Source of the DNA: Tetradesmus obliquus
Lineage: Eukaryota; Chlorophyta; Chlorophyceae; Sphaeropleales; Scenedesmaceae
DNA: 64,000 nt
Direction of reading: 5' to 3'
Assembly (NCBI GenBank): GCA_030272155.1
Contig: CP126195.1
Span: 2,897,001-2,961,000 of the forward strand
The notes beneath the pieces are model-generated. The model saw only the letters and a list, made by a program, of their open reading frames with translations, searched no databases and was not told where the DNA came from. Below, in pieces: positions 49,601 through 59,851 of the stretch. The translations under genes and the position numbers were made by a program. Within the stretch, counting starts at the first letter, position 1; each line of letters starts with the position of its first letter.

Positions 49601-52600
49601 CACAGCTCAAGTGTTGCTGCATCTCTGTGCTGCCTGTGCTGCCATCTGATTGCCTGAGACGCGTGGCTGCGCTGCAGCAAATGTGTTGGATGCTGTTGCC
49701 AGTGTCACATGGTGCCCAGCCCGTCTGAAAGCTGAGCCTATAGAACTTCATGCCGCTGCCATCGCTGCATGCCTGTGCCTCAGGTGCGCCGCGAGAAGGC
49801 TGTGTACCACACGCTGAACAAGCTGTCCATGGACACCAGCCGCAAAGTGCTGGTGGCGGAGGCGTGGTGCCCGCTGGCCGCCAAGCCGCGCGTGCACGAG
49901 GCGCTGCGCCAGGCGGCGCAGGCCTCCTCCACACAGGTGGGGCTCAGCTTTCACTTTTTCCAGATTCAATCAAAAGCAGGATGACAGTCCAGCGTGGTGG
50001 TTTTGCCTACAGGCGTGTGCAGTGTAAGCAGCATAGTGACCTGGTCTACGCAGAGCATGGGGCGTTGCTGCAAAGCACACTGAGCTCAGTTTGGCGGGTT
50101 GGGGCACTGCTTTTTTGGCAGTTGTTCACTGCCGTGCCGCACTGGACCGGGCTTGCCTTTTGCCCAGCTACCTTGCTGGCAGTTAGCAGGTCTTGCACAA
50201 GACTGTGCTCAGCTGCCTGTGCTGTTCCTGTGTGCTGGCTGCAGGTGTCCACGGTGCTGCAGCCGCTGATGACTGCCGACCCGCCCCCCACCTACTTCAA
50301 GACGGACATGTTCACCACCTGCTTCCAGGTGAGGGTGGTGCTGCTGGTTACTGCCTTTGGGTGGGTGTGCAGCGTGGACGTGCAGCTGATGGCGTGCAGT
50401 TGTTTGAGTGTTTGTTGTAGCACCACGCTGATGAGTCGCGGCCGTCGCATACGCTTGTTGCCCTGCGTGTACAGGTGGCTGTCCTGTAAACTATGGGATG
50501 TATTCCTGTCAGTCCTTCGCTTGCGAAGCTTTGCGACTCGTCACTTTAATTGACTGTTGGCCCACCACTTTCTTCCACTGCGCCTGTTTCTTGCAACGCG
50601 TGCAGGCCATTGTGGACGCGTACGGCATTGCGCGGTACCGTGAGGTCAACCCTGCTGTGTTCACCATAGTGACCTTCCCCTTCCTGTTCGCAGTCATGTT
50701 CGGTGAGCGCAACACACATCTGCACAGCACGTGACGTGGACCAGGTTAGAGCTGCATGCACTCTGCCAGCAGCCAGCTATTGCGTATGCTGTGCAAACAA
50801 CCAGTGGATGTAACTTGCACATGCCCCGGCATGGCACTGCAACCTGGCATGCAGGGTGTTGTGCTGATCGTCCATGCTGATTGTGCGTGTGTGGTCAACT
50901 GCCCCTTGCCGTCTCATGTGCTGTGCCGCATTTTGTGCAGGCGACTTTGGACACGGGCTGCTGATGATGATGTTTGCGGCCTACCTGCTGATCAACGAGA
51001 AGGCGCTGCTGAAGCAGAAGCTGGACGAGATCTTCGACATGCTGTTCGGCGGCCGCTACTGCATCGTGCTGATGGCCACCTTCTCCATCTTCACGGGGCT
51101 CATCTACAACGAGTTCTTCTCCATGCCCATGACGCTCTTTGGCGGCACGCGCGCACGGGTGAGGGGCTTTGCAACAAGCCTGGACATCATTTAAGTTAGG
51201 ATTGATGCCGGCTTGTGCGGACACATCAAGCCGCTTGTGTTTTTGTGCCAGGAGGTGACGTGCATGCGCCTCGTCACACCGGTCGACGCAGAGTCGCTGC
51301 ACAGCACACCCCGCCTGCTACAACCCTCCTTCCTTGCTTATGCTAACCATCATGCAATGCTCCGCGGCCCGCAGTGCTTCATCAATGGGTCTGTGGACGA
51401 GGCCATACGTGACATGCGCGCCTGCCCCGAGCATGGCGGCGAGGTGGCCTTCCCCAAGGGCATGCCCCCTTACCCCTTTGGCGTGGACCCCGTGTGGCAC
51501 GGCACCAAGAGCGAGCTGCCCTTCCTGAACAGCATGAAGATGAAGATGAGCATCCTGCTGGGCGTGGTGCACATGAACCTGGGCATCATGATGAGCCTGT
51601 TCAACAACCTGTACTTCAGGGACCGGCTGTCCACCATCTGCGAGTTCATCCCGCAGGTGAGGGTTTTTTATTTGTTGTTTGTTATAAGGCGGGGGGCAGG
51701 GTGATTGGGGTGTTGACGGAGACTGTTGCGAGGCGTGCTGCTTGTTGTGGGTGGTTGTGACAGTACCAGTCATGTGGTACCTTGCTGTAGAGGAATGAGC
51801 GTACATGCTTTTTATGACAAGTTATGGAAGGGTTTTCACAAGCCACGAGTTTTGCTCTTTTGTTGCTCTGTACAACCCCTTGATATTGTTGCAGTCCTAC
51901 CGGAGAAGGTGCTGGTGCACTCAGAGAGCGTCAGTGCAGGCGGTCTACGAGCGCACCAGCACCTTCTCCGGTACACTTGCACGACTGAGTAGGTAATGCA
52001 ACGTGACGAGTATTATTCATGTGCCGTTTGTCTTCCTTGATGTTTTCATGCCAATAATGTCCCCTGCCGAACTGGTTTGTGATGTTGTATCACTGCCCGG
52101 CTATAGCTCAGGTTACAACTTTAATGGAGCTCTCATGGCACGGCTCTCACACTGCCCGCAGTATCATCAGCTGTGCCGTGGGACACCTCCCTCTCAGGTT
52201 GCCTGGCTGCCCTCAGGCGACACCCAGGTACCAGGCTCAGTTACCCCTGCACAGTAGGGGTCACCACCAGCAGCACGCTAGCAGCACACCCCAGACACTA
52301 TTAACCCGTGTCCTTGCCCTCTTCCCCCTGCTTATGTCGCTTTCATGTATGCAGATGATTTTCCTCAACTCGCTGTTTGGCTACCTGTGCATCGCCATCG
52401 TGTACAAGTGGCTGTCGGCCAAGCAGACCGACTTGTACCACGTGATGATCTACATGTTCCTGTCACCAGGCACTGTGGACGAGGCCGGTTTCCTCTTCCC
52501 GGGCCAGGCGGGCCTGCAGGTGAGAAGGAATGCCTAAAATTCAATATTTGAGTGGAATGGCACCAGGGCCTGTTTGGTTTTATTTTTACAAAGCTGGATG

Positions 52601-53844
52601 GTGGTTGCGTGCACAGCAGTGAGGTATATGTGCCCGGGTGCAGCCATTTAGTGAACCCTTGGTTGGTGGCAGACATGCACATGCTGGGCAGGGCAGCTTT
52701 TTTTCTTAGCTGTTAATACTGCTGCTGGTAGGAGCTGTTGCAGGCAACTGGAGTGATTGATCGCTGCGTGCAGAGGAGGGAAAGCGCTGCTTGACTGTGT
52801 GGCGCTGCCGCTGCTGCTGGGTGCTGCCGCAGGTGTTCCTGCTGCTCATCTCGTTTGCCGCTGTGCCGTGGATGCTGTTCCCCAAGCCCTTCATCCTCAA
52901 GAAGCGCCACGAGGCATCAGAGCGGCAGGTGAGGCGCACGAGCTGGCTGCAGCTGCAGTACAGCATTGTGTATCCGTTTTTGCAGCTGCCATTGAGGTCT
53001 GTGGTGAGGTTTTACGTTCAGGCAGTCGTACCGCACTTCTCGGTAGTGTGTTACACGTCGGGACCACAGCCAATGACAAGCTCACCTTCACTTTCAACTG
53101 TCGTCCATGCCTGCTTGTCACCAATATGGCACCTGCGTGGTGTGCAGCGGAGCTTGTACGACATGGTGGGCTCACTGTCCTTGCTTCACGCCTGACCTTT
53201 GCTGACGTAGCATCTGCCTGCTATCCCTGTACTGTAATTGCCGCCAAACACCTGTGTCCATTTGTCTTCAGCGGAGCATGTACGACATGGTGGGCTTTGA
53301 TGGTGACGAGGACGAGGAGGCGCGCCGCGGCCTGGTGGCTGGCAACGCTGCCTCCTCCTCCCACGCAGCCGCCAACTCCCACGGCGGCGGCGGCGGCCAC
53401 GGCCACGGCGACCACTTCGATTTTGGCGAGGTGGTGGTGCACCAGATGATCCACACGATCGAGTTTGTGCTGGGCGCGGTGTCGAACACGGCGAGTTATT
53501 TGCGGCTGTGGGCGCTGAGCCTGGCGCACAGCCAGCTGAGCGCGGTGTTCTACGACCGCGTGCTGATGATGACGATCGGGCTGAACAACCCGCTGGCGAT
53601 GATGATCGGTGAGTGATCAGTGTGTGACTGTGTCAGAAGGCTGCTGCTGTGAGCAAGCAGCGGCCTGGCATTTGGGCGGCTCTGCTGCAGCTGCTGCACA
53701 TCTTTGTACTGTGCACATCTTGGCAGCCTGCATCACCACGGCCTGCTGCGGCTGCTGCTGCTGCCCTCGCAAGCTTCTTCATGGACTTTTGCGCCACCAT
53801 GGGCGCCGTCGGCTGCGGCACACATTGACACTGCGTGCTGTTAT

Positions 53845-53876
<32 letters not shown>

Positions 53877-54054
53877 TACTGCGGCCGCAGGCTTCTTCGT
53901 GTTCTTCTGCGCCACCATGGGCGTGCTGATGGTGATGGAGTCGCTGTCGGCGTTCCTGCACGCGCTGCGCCTGCACTGGGTGGAGTTCCAGAACAAGTTC
54001 TACCGGGGTGACGGCTACGCCTTCGCGCCCTTCTCCTTCGAGCACCACGAGTAG
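46636..54054 (+). CDS. V-type proton ATPase subunit a (V0 sector, Vph1/Stv1 family)
   Basis: Sixteen exons: 46636-46824, 46898-46948, 47221-47292, 47619-47840, 48479-48567, 48857-48992, 49301-49483, 49784-49936, 50245-50328, 50606-50702, 50941-51158, 51375-51656, 52355-52519, 52833-52928, 53272-53608, 53891-54054. All phases agree; 845 residues, typical length. Subunit a forms the proton half-channels of the V-ATPase that acidifies vacuole and endosomes. The N-terminal cytosolic half has [20 protein letters not shown], coiled-coil arms and [13 protein letters not shown]; the C-terminal half has eight membrane helices, including [20 protein letters not shown] and [19 protein letters not shown]. 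Arg near residue 757 in the latter corresponds to the essential channel arginine of yeast Vph1. A Gly/His-rich insert ([12 protein letters not shown]) precedes it. Introns 4, 14 and 15 hold exon-edge copies. Confidence 0.96.
47493..47563 (+). repeat. Tandem duplication in V-ATPase a intron 3
   Basis: Two copies of a ~35-bp unit (core GGCAGCGGCGCTTTGTA, then TGCAACAATCA) side by side in the intron before exon 4. Confidence 0.85.
48017..48076 (+). repeat. Copy of the V-ATPase a exon-4 3' edge in intron 4
   Basis: Repeats 47790-47848 (reading [16 protein letters not shown] as [16 protein letters not shown]) with a GTGAGG donor, about 228 bp downstream. The surrounding intron is a long degenerate AGCAGC/GGCAGC array (47880-48350). 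Confidence 0.88.
51900..51971. repeat. Perfect 19-bp inverted repeat in V-ATPase a intron 12
   Basis: Arms 51900-51918 (CCGGAGAAGGTGCTGGTGC) and 51953-51971 with a 34-base spacer. The match extends with mismatches by a few bases on either side. No exon of the gene matches it. Confidence 0.88.
53143..53178 (+). repeat. Copy of the V-ATPase a exon-15 5' edge in intron 14
   Basis: CAGCGGAGCTTGTACGACAT repeats the acceptor and first codons of exon 15 (53270-53292), about 128 bp upstream. Confidence 0.87.
53765..53820 (+). repeat. Copy of the V-ATPase a exon-16 5' edge in intron 15
   Basis: About 50 bp repeat the start of exon 16 (GCCACCATGGGCG context, original 53889-53930), some 125 bp upstream, with a (CTG)~8 tract at 53849-53873 between them. 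Confidence 0.87.
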
Positions 54055-55006
54055 CGGATGATCTGAGGTCAATGCGGCTGCTGTGTGAGTCCAAGGCGCT
54101 GGCTGTGTGCAGCGTGTCTGCCTGTCTGTGTGCTTTGAGGGGCGGTGCTACAGGGAATGGGGATCAGGGGCTGAGGTGCGGTGACAGCTGTGTTTCAGCA
54201 GCCAGCGCCTCTGTGCTTTTGCGTGCGCTGCAGGCCAGCCTGGCGCAGTGAGCATGGTGCAGCTGCAAGGCAGGCGAGTATTACACAACTAGAATGTTGC
54301 TGTTTGCATGCGGTGCTGCTGACACGGCACTCGCATGCTGTGTGAGCCGTCACTGGAACAGCTCAGAGTCACATGGCTAGCCGTGTGCACAGCGCTGTGC
54401 TGGTCTGTCGGCTAGCCGTGTGGGCTGTCTACTCTGGGGTGCGGTGCATGACTTCGTCGCCAGCGGCTGGTGCTGTTTGGCTGTACAGCGGCAGCTGTGT
54501 CTTGCTGTAGTACAGCGGTGATCCTTTGGATCCTGGCTTTGTCTAGACTTCGTCCTTTCACAGCTGTGGTGGTTTGCCGGCTGGGTGAGTGTGGCGGGGA
54601 GTATCGGCGCAAGTCCTCTTGGCACAGTGCTGACCTTCTCATGTCCTCGACTTGACGCCTTGAAGTAGCTGTGGAAAAGAGTTCACGCCGTGCAACATGC
54701 ATCTGTGCAACCAAGTTCCAACCAAGTTCACCAACGTGTGTGTGGCTATAGCTGCTGATTTGTGTGTACAAGTATGACCATCTAGGGCTTTGCTTTGCAG
54801 CAGGCATGGCGCAGATCAGGCTGAACAGTCCCTCAAGCAGGCGCCTAGGGATATACACACCGGCTAACAATCCCACGTACGAGTCCCAGCAACGATCGTG
54901 GCGCAGTGACAAACGCATCGTTCTGTCGTGAACACCTTCTTCGCGCAAGCGATTATTGGCCTTCACTGCCAACATTTTATCACAGAACGCAGTTCTAAAA
55001 GCCACT
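54055..55006. other. Intergenic region between V-ATPase a and the dienelactone hydrolase
   Basis: Contains the 3' UTR of the first gene and the promoter of the second. I see no other gene. Confidence 0.5.
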
Positions 55007-56597
55007 ATGGATGTCTGCTGTGCTGCTGGCGCTCCTGTGAGCGTTGATTACACTCCAGTGGGCAGCTTTGAGGAGGTTGGGGGTGTTCCTGCATACATCA
55101 CTGGCTCGGGCAGCAAGGGCATCATCGCTATATATGACATCTTTGGTTTCAAGTATCCTCAGGTGGGTGGCGCAGTGCCCAGGTGATGAGAGTAACCACA
55201 GGATGTTGCAGCAGCAGCAGCAGCAGCAGCAGTGACCCACATCACTGCTGCTGCTACTAACAAGCTCTTTGCGGATAACACTGCACGTGCAGTGTTCAGC
55301 CACAACATGTACTATTGAGTGCTTTCACAAGTGCAAATGTCTTGCTGATCTACACCACGCACGTTTGCATGTGCAGTTCCAGCAAGTGTGTGACCACCTG
55401 GCAGCAGCTGGCTATGTGGTTGCTGCACCAGACATCTTCAGGGGCCAGCCCTGGACCTTAGACAAGTGAGCAAAGCATTCCACAGGTCTTGAAACCGGGC
55501 ATGCGGCAAATGCTGATGCTGGGACAGCAGGGTGGTGCATAAATGCTGCACTGCTGAGTATCCTACACACAGGAGCGTACCAGGTACATCTAAATAGGAC
55601 GATTCTAAGCATAGTAAAAGCATAAGTGCGCACCTTCACGCAATGCTGGTCCAGAAGCCCCCCGCCCTAGGGCTCCTGGCGCTCTAAGTGGGCTGAGCAT
55701 GCAGGTAGGCGTTGTGCGGTACACAGGGCGCATCTGTGTAGCAGTGCTGTTGCGTGCTATACACAGATGCAGTAACCGCTACTGTATCACAGCATGCCCT
55801 GATGTAGTGACATGTAGCGTACCGCGGCAGCTTCTATCAACATTCATATCATGGGCAATGTTGTGTGGCACCTTGTGCAGGTTTCCTCCCAAGCCTGAGG
55901 ACAACCTGATGGGCTGGATCCAGGGCTACGGCTGGGAGGTGAGGACGGCAGCAGCAGCAGCAGCAGCAGCAGTGACGGCAGGTTCAAGACCGCCAGCAGT
56001 TGTGGTTGTATAAGATTGAGGCGTGGAGGCAGGCCAAATGTTGAAGACAATGAATGGCAGGGGATGCATTTGTTCAGCAGCAGCAACAGCGTTTGCCTGC
56101 AACAGCTCATAACTGCAGTAGCAGCAAGAGAACTAAAAGGTGTGTAGCAGCAACAGAACTAAAAGGTGTGTCGGATGCAAATTGGTTTGATTCACGCCAG
56201 TTGGCTATGACAGAACTGCAGCAAGGGTGGTGGCAGGAGACTGGTTTACGCACACTAGCAGCGAGCAAGCACAGAGTTGCTTTGGCACACTTAATGACAC
56301 AGCTGCCAACCACGCCGTAGCAAGCTGCTGTGCTGCAGACATCTGCTGTCACTCACTGACCGGCTGCTGCTGGTGCTGCTGCTGGTGCTGCAGGCAGTGG
56401 TGAAGAAGGATGTGTATGCACTTGTGGAGGGCCTGAAGGCCCGTGGTGTCACCCGCTTTGCCAGCCTGGGCTGCTGCTGGGGTGCCTCCATGGCCATACA
56501 GGCACTGCATGATGGCGAGACCTTCAGCGCTGCTGCCATGCTACACCCCAGCCTCTTTGGACAGGTGGGTGGGGCAACATGTGTAGCAGCAGCAGCA

Positions 56598-56642
<45 letters not shown>

Positions 56643-57058
56643 TGTTCAAGGCGGGTCTGTCTGAGGTACCGCTGGGAACAGGAGCCGCGTGCAGCGTGCT
56701 TTCTAGCGGTCGACCGCCTGTATTGCATCCGCAGCACTGTTTGCAGCCTTAAAAAGGGTTTTGATTCCATTCTTCGTGGCCTGGCTGAGTGACGGTAGTG
56801 CTGCTGCTGCAGGACAAGGCGCTGTGCAGCGCTGCCAAGGGGCCAGTGGCGTGTATCTCCACACCAGGGGACCCATATGAGAGTGTGCAGGAGGTGTTCA
56901 GCAGCACAGAGTGGGGCCCGCGCTGCGTATACAGGCGCTATGACAACATGATTCATGGCTTTTGTGGTGCACGGGGGAAGTTTGAGGAGCCAGATGTAGT
57001 CAAGGCGGTTGGGGAGGTGCTAACTTTGCTGGCTGAGTTCTTCAAGGCAAACCTGTGA
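55007..57058 (+). CDS. Dienelactone hydrolase family protein (alpha/beta hydrolase)
   Basis: Exons 55007-55162, 55377-55465, 55881-55938, 56394-56564 and 56813-57058 join to 239 residues, the usual family length. The start MDVCCAAGAPVSVDYTPVG is typical of eukaryotic members. The nucleophile Cys lies in GCCWGAS (about residue 129), Asp in PGDPYESV (about 178) and His in MIHGF (about 206), giving the Cys-Asp-His triad in the right order. The Glu that activates the Cys in bacterial carboxymethylenebutenolidase is Asp here (YDIFGF), as in many eukaryotic relatives. Bacterial members open dienelactones in aromatic degradation; the natural substrate of algal members is not known to me. No transit peptide, so probably cytosolic. 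Confidence 0.93.
55206..55233 (+). repeat. (CAG)9 tract near the donor of DLH intron 1
   Basis: Nine CAG units about 45 bp after the exon-1 donor. Confidence 0.88.
55597..55663 (+). repeat. Dispersed repeat copy B
   Basis: Partner of 3486-3552, same orientation, in DLH intron 2. Confidence 0.5.
56601..56641 (+). repeat. (GCA)13 tract in DLH intron 4
   Basis: Thirteen units in the intron following exon 4, preceded by an interrupted CAG run from 56586. Confidence 0.9.
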
Positions 57059-58030
57059 AGCAGCTGCTGGGCTGATTGTGCTGGGTGTGAGGTGTTGATT
57101 TGTTCATCTAGTTGTTTTGAGTAAACCTTTGATGCTGCACGTGCTGGTAACTGTGTATGTCAGGTTTCTTTCTCCAGCGTTCGGGGCGTGGCTGCAGTCG
57201 CAAGTAGCTGCACTCAAATTTGATGCAGCGTGCTGAGGCTCCACACTTTGCTCAGCAACTGCAGCAGCATTCACGTGATTATAGCCAAGAAAGTAGGTTT
57301 GGTCGCCTGGCAGCACAAACCGCCCGCACCGCGGTCGTAGCCAGTGCTGCAGCACATCCAATGTACTGCTGTCACAGTGCATCGTCAGCTTGCAAGCTTC
57401 ACGCGTCAGCGGACGTTGGCAATGGTTTATCTACAGACGAACGCTCGACATGAAGGTCCATCGATTCAGCAAGACTCGCCGAAACCGTTGTTGTAAGCTT
57501 CTTGAACTGGTCCAGACGAAAGCAGTGCTCACGACATCATGCTGACCAGCAGGCTCACTGCACGCACCTCGGCGTGCCAAGGCAACAGGCAGCACAGGCA
57601 CCGCCAGATGCCAGTGATGCGGTGCGTAGACAGTTTTTGAAAGTCACGCCGCTCTCTGTATGAAGTGAGGTCCAAAGCAGCAAACGTGTCGACAGTTCAA
57701 TGATGCTGACCAGGCTTGCGTGTTTGCAGATCCCAGCAGCACGACAGCAAGCCAGTCAACAAGGTAATCCCTCGATCATATTGCTTGACAACAGTTCCTG
57801 CTGATGTCTCTTACACAGCAGCAGCAGGTCCAAGGTATCAGTTGCTTGCGCATGCATGTGTGTGTGGTCCACTTGCATGTATGGTGGTGGCGCCTGCATC
57901 TTCTGTGCTGAAGGTTTCCCCACATGCCAGAAAGCAGCCGCAGCCACTTTATTTGTAACCAACCCCCCACAGCCACTTTATATGTCACAAACCCCTACAG
58001 CTTCACAGCTTGCTGGGTGTTGCCTCGCAG
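57059..58030. other. Region between DLH and the lumen-type protein
   Basis: Must hold the unresolved 5' exon(s) of the downstream gene. A candidate first exon starts at ATG 57451 (MKVHRFSKTRRNR, basic like a transit peptide), but I could not join it in frame. Confidence 0.35.
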
Positions 58031-58479
58031 ATCGCTCCAGCGCTGCTGTCAGCTGGGCTTGCGCTGAGCCTGCTGCTGGCATCGCCACATGCTGCGGAGG
58101 CCCGAGTGCGGGTCAACCTGCAGCAGCAGCGTGAGGAGCAGGAGCGGCTGTATGCTGAGCAGATGAGGAAGCTGGATGCAGTCCTGGAGCAGCAGATCAA
58201 GGCAAAGCAAGCTGCAGCTGGGTGCGTTGCGCTCAGGCAGGCTCATGGTGCTTTGTACAGCCACACGGCAGCAGTGCAACAAGCAGCGTATTGATGGCTT
58301 GGGCCAGAGTTGCAGTGCAGCTGCATAACACAGCCTCCCCAGCCGGCAAAGCATCAAATTTTGACATTGTCATGCTGCTGCTATGCTTTCACTCTGTGCA
58401 ACCCCGGATGTGCTGCAGGGCCAAGAGCACCCCTGAGAGTGGTGCAGGCGCCAAGTCAGCCAGGGGCAGCGGCAAGTAA
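58031..58479 (+). CDS. Small protein with hydrophobic lumen-type signal and coiled coil (5' end missing)
   Basis: Exons 58031-58221 and 58419-58479 (phase 2) give the last ~83 residues. The segment starts with a hydrophobic stretch (LSAGLALSLLLASP) followed by HAAEAR, resembling the bipartite thylakoid-transfer signal with an A-x-A cleavage site. It continues as a charged helix (QQREEQERLYAEQMRKLD) likely to form a coiled coil, and ends in a Ser/Gly/Lys-rich tail. I do not recognise the family. The upstream exon encoding the chloroplast transit peptide was not found; the acceptor at 58029-58030 is in phase 0. Location in the lumen is an inference from the signal. Confidence 0.6.
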
Positions 58480-58653
58480 CACTTCGGAGGTGTGACGTCT
58501 CCACGTCATTAACGTGCGCTTGGAAGCGCTTCAGCTCTGTCAGTTTGCCATCACATTGCTGGTCACGCATAGCGTTGATGATCTTGCTTTGTGTGTGGCT
58601 CTACAGTAATCATCTTCATGATTAAGCCACAGCAAGCACGCCATTTGTGTGGT

Positions 58654-58658
58654 TGTAA
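58654..58658 (+). terminator. Candidate poly(A) signal (TGTAA)
   Basis: Located 175 bp after the stop of the small lumen-type protein gene, a normal distance for algal 3' UTRs. Sequence match only. Confidence 0.35.
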
Positions 58659-58802
58659 GTGTTTATGTTTTCAAACCGCAGCTGCTGAGCTGCGGCAGCG
58701 TGCACCAGGCGTGGCTGCAGGCTGAGTGCTTGGACTAACGTGACAGGTTAACCTCTACGAGAGTTTGTTGGGGTAACAAGGTTGCGCAAAGCAGTGAGGG
58801 AC

Positions 58803-58838
58803 ATGCTCCATATTTTATTGGTCCATATGGAGCATGCA
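58803..58838. repeat. 12-bp inverted repeat
   Basis: Arms CATGCTCCATAT and ATATGGAGCATG separated by about 11 A/T-rich bases, downstream of the small protein gene. It could form an RNA hairpin. Confidence 0.8.
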
Positions 58839-58839
58839 T

Positions 58840-59676
58840 GTTGGAGGCTGCAGCGACTGACTACAGGCGACTTCTATTGGGGTACAGTTGCGCTGCATGC
58901 GGCAAATGGCGTTGCGCTGTGTGGTGCTGTGTCTGCTGCGTATTTACGTCAACCCTGCTTGCAGGGCGGCGGCAGCTGTGTAAGCAGTCATTGCCTGGCC
59001 CACGCGAACCTCATGCCCAACTGAGCGAGTCGTGTCACTGCCAGCTGCTATGCCAGCATCATTGACAGGGTGTACTGCATGACAAGTTGGATCATGTTGG
59101 AACTGAGCACGGCAGAATCTCCTCAGCATCAGTTTCTTACAACAGTGTTGTGCCAATTTCGAACTTGCACAGGCCGCCTGTGCAGCAGCTGTGCACAGTG
59201 CCGCATCAGTAGTGCAGCCAGCATGTCATGGCACTTGCGCTTGGAAACGTTACAGGCACATGAAACAGCCTCAGGCTGAAGCATAAGCAGAAACGTGCAC
59301 GGTGAGCATCCATGCAACTCTACACCTGTACCCTGCACGCATGCAGTGGGCGTCATGGTTTCCTCTCAACGCATCATCAAACGATTTTGGTGCATTTAAA
59401 TCCAGACCCATTGCCTTGCTGTGCCTGCACTGCTTCGTGACGAAGCCACCGCTCAGCACCAGTCGCACTGCAATCCCACGTGCCACCAGGCTATGGAAAG
59501 TAGACAGGCCACCGAAGCCTTGGCTCTCACACCTCACAAAACACAGTGTCTGCCACAAACGGCTGTGTGCCTGGTGCCCATTGTCAACAGTGCCGCTGCT
59601 CAGACAACGCAGGTCAACCAAATATCAACAGACTCGGCAGCGTTCCATGCCCATGGCAACACGGCAATGCTGCACA
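58840..59676. other. Intergenic region between convergent genes
   Basis: I see no gene or repeat of note. Confidence 0.45.
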
Positions 59677-59819
59677 CTACATTATGATTTCATGATCATC
59701 TGGCACATACAGCAGGTCAAGGGTGTCAAGCGCACAGGACTGCTGCTGCCCTGGCAGTGCAGGCGGCATCAGCGCTAGTGCAGCAGCCTGGAAGGCATGC
59801 AGCACTGCAGCATGCACTT

Positions 59820-59851
<32 letters not shown>

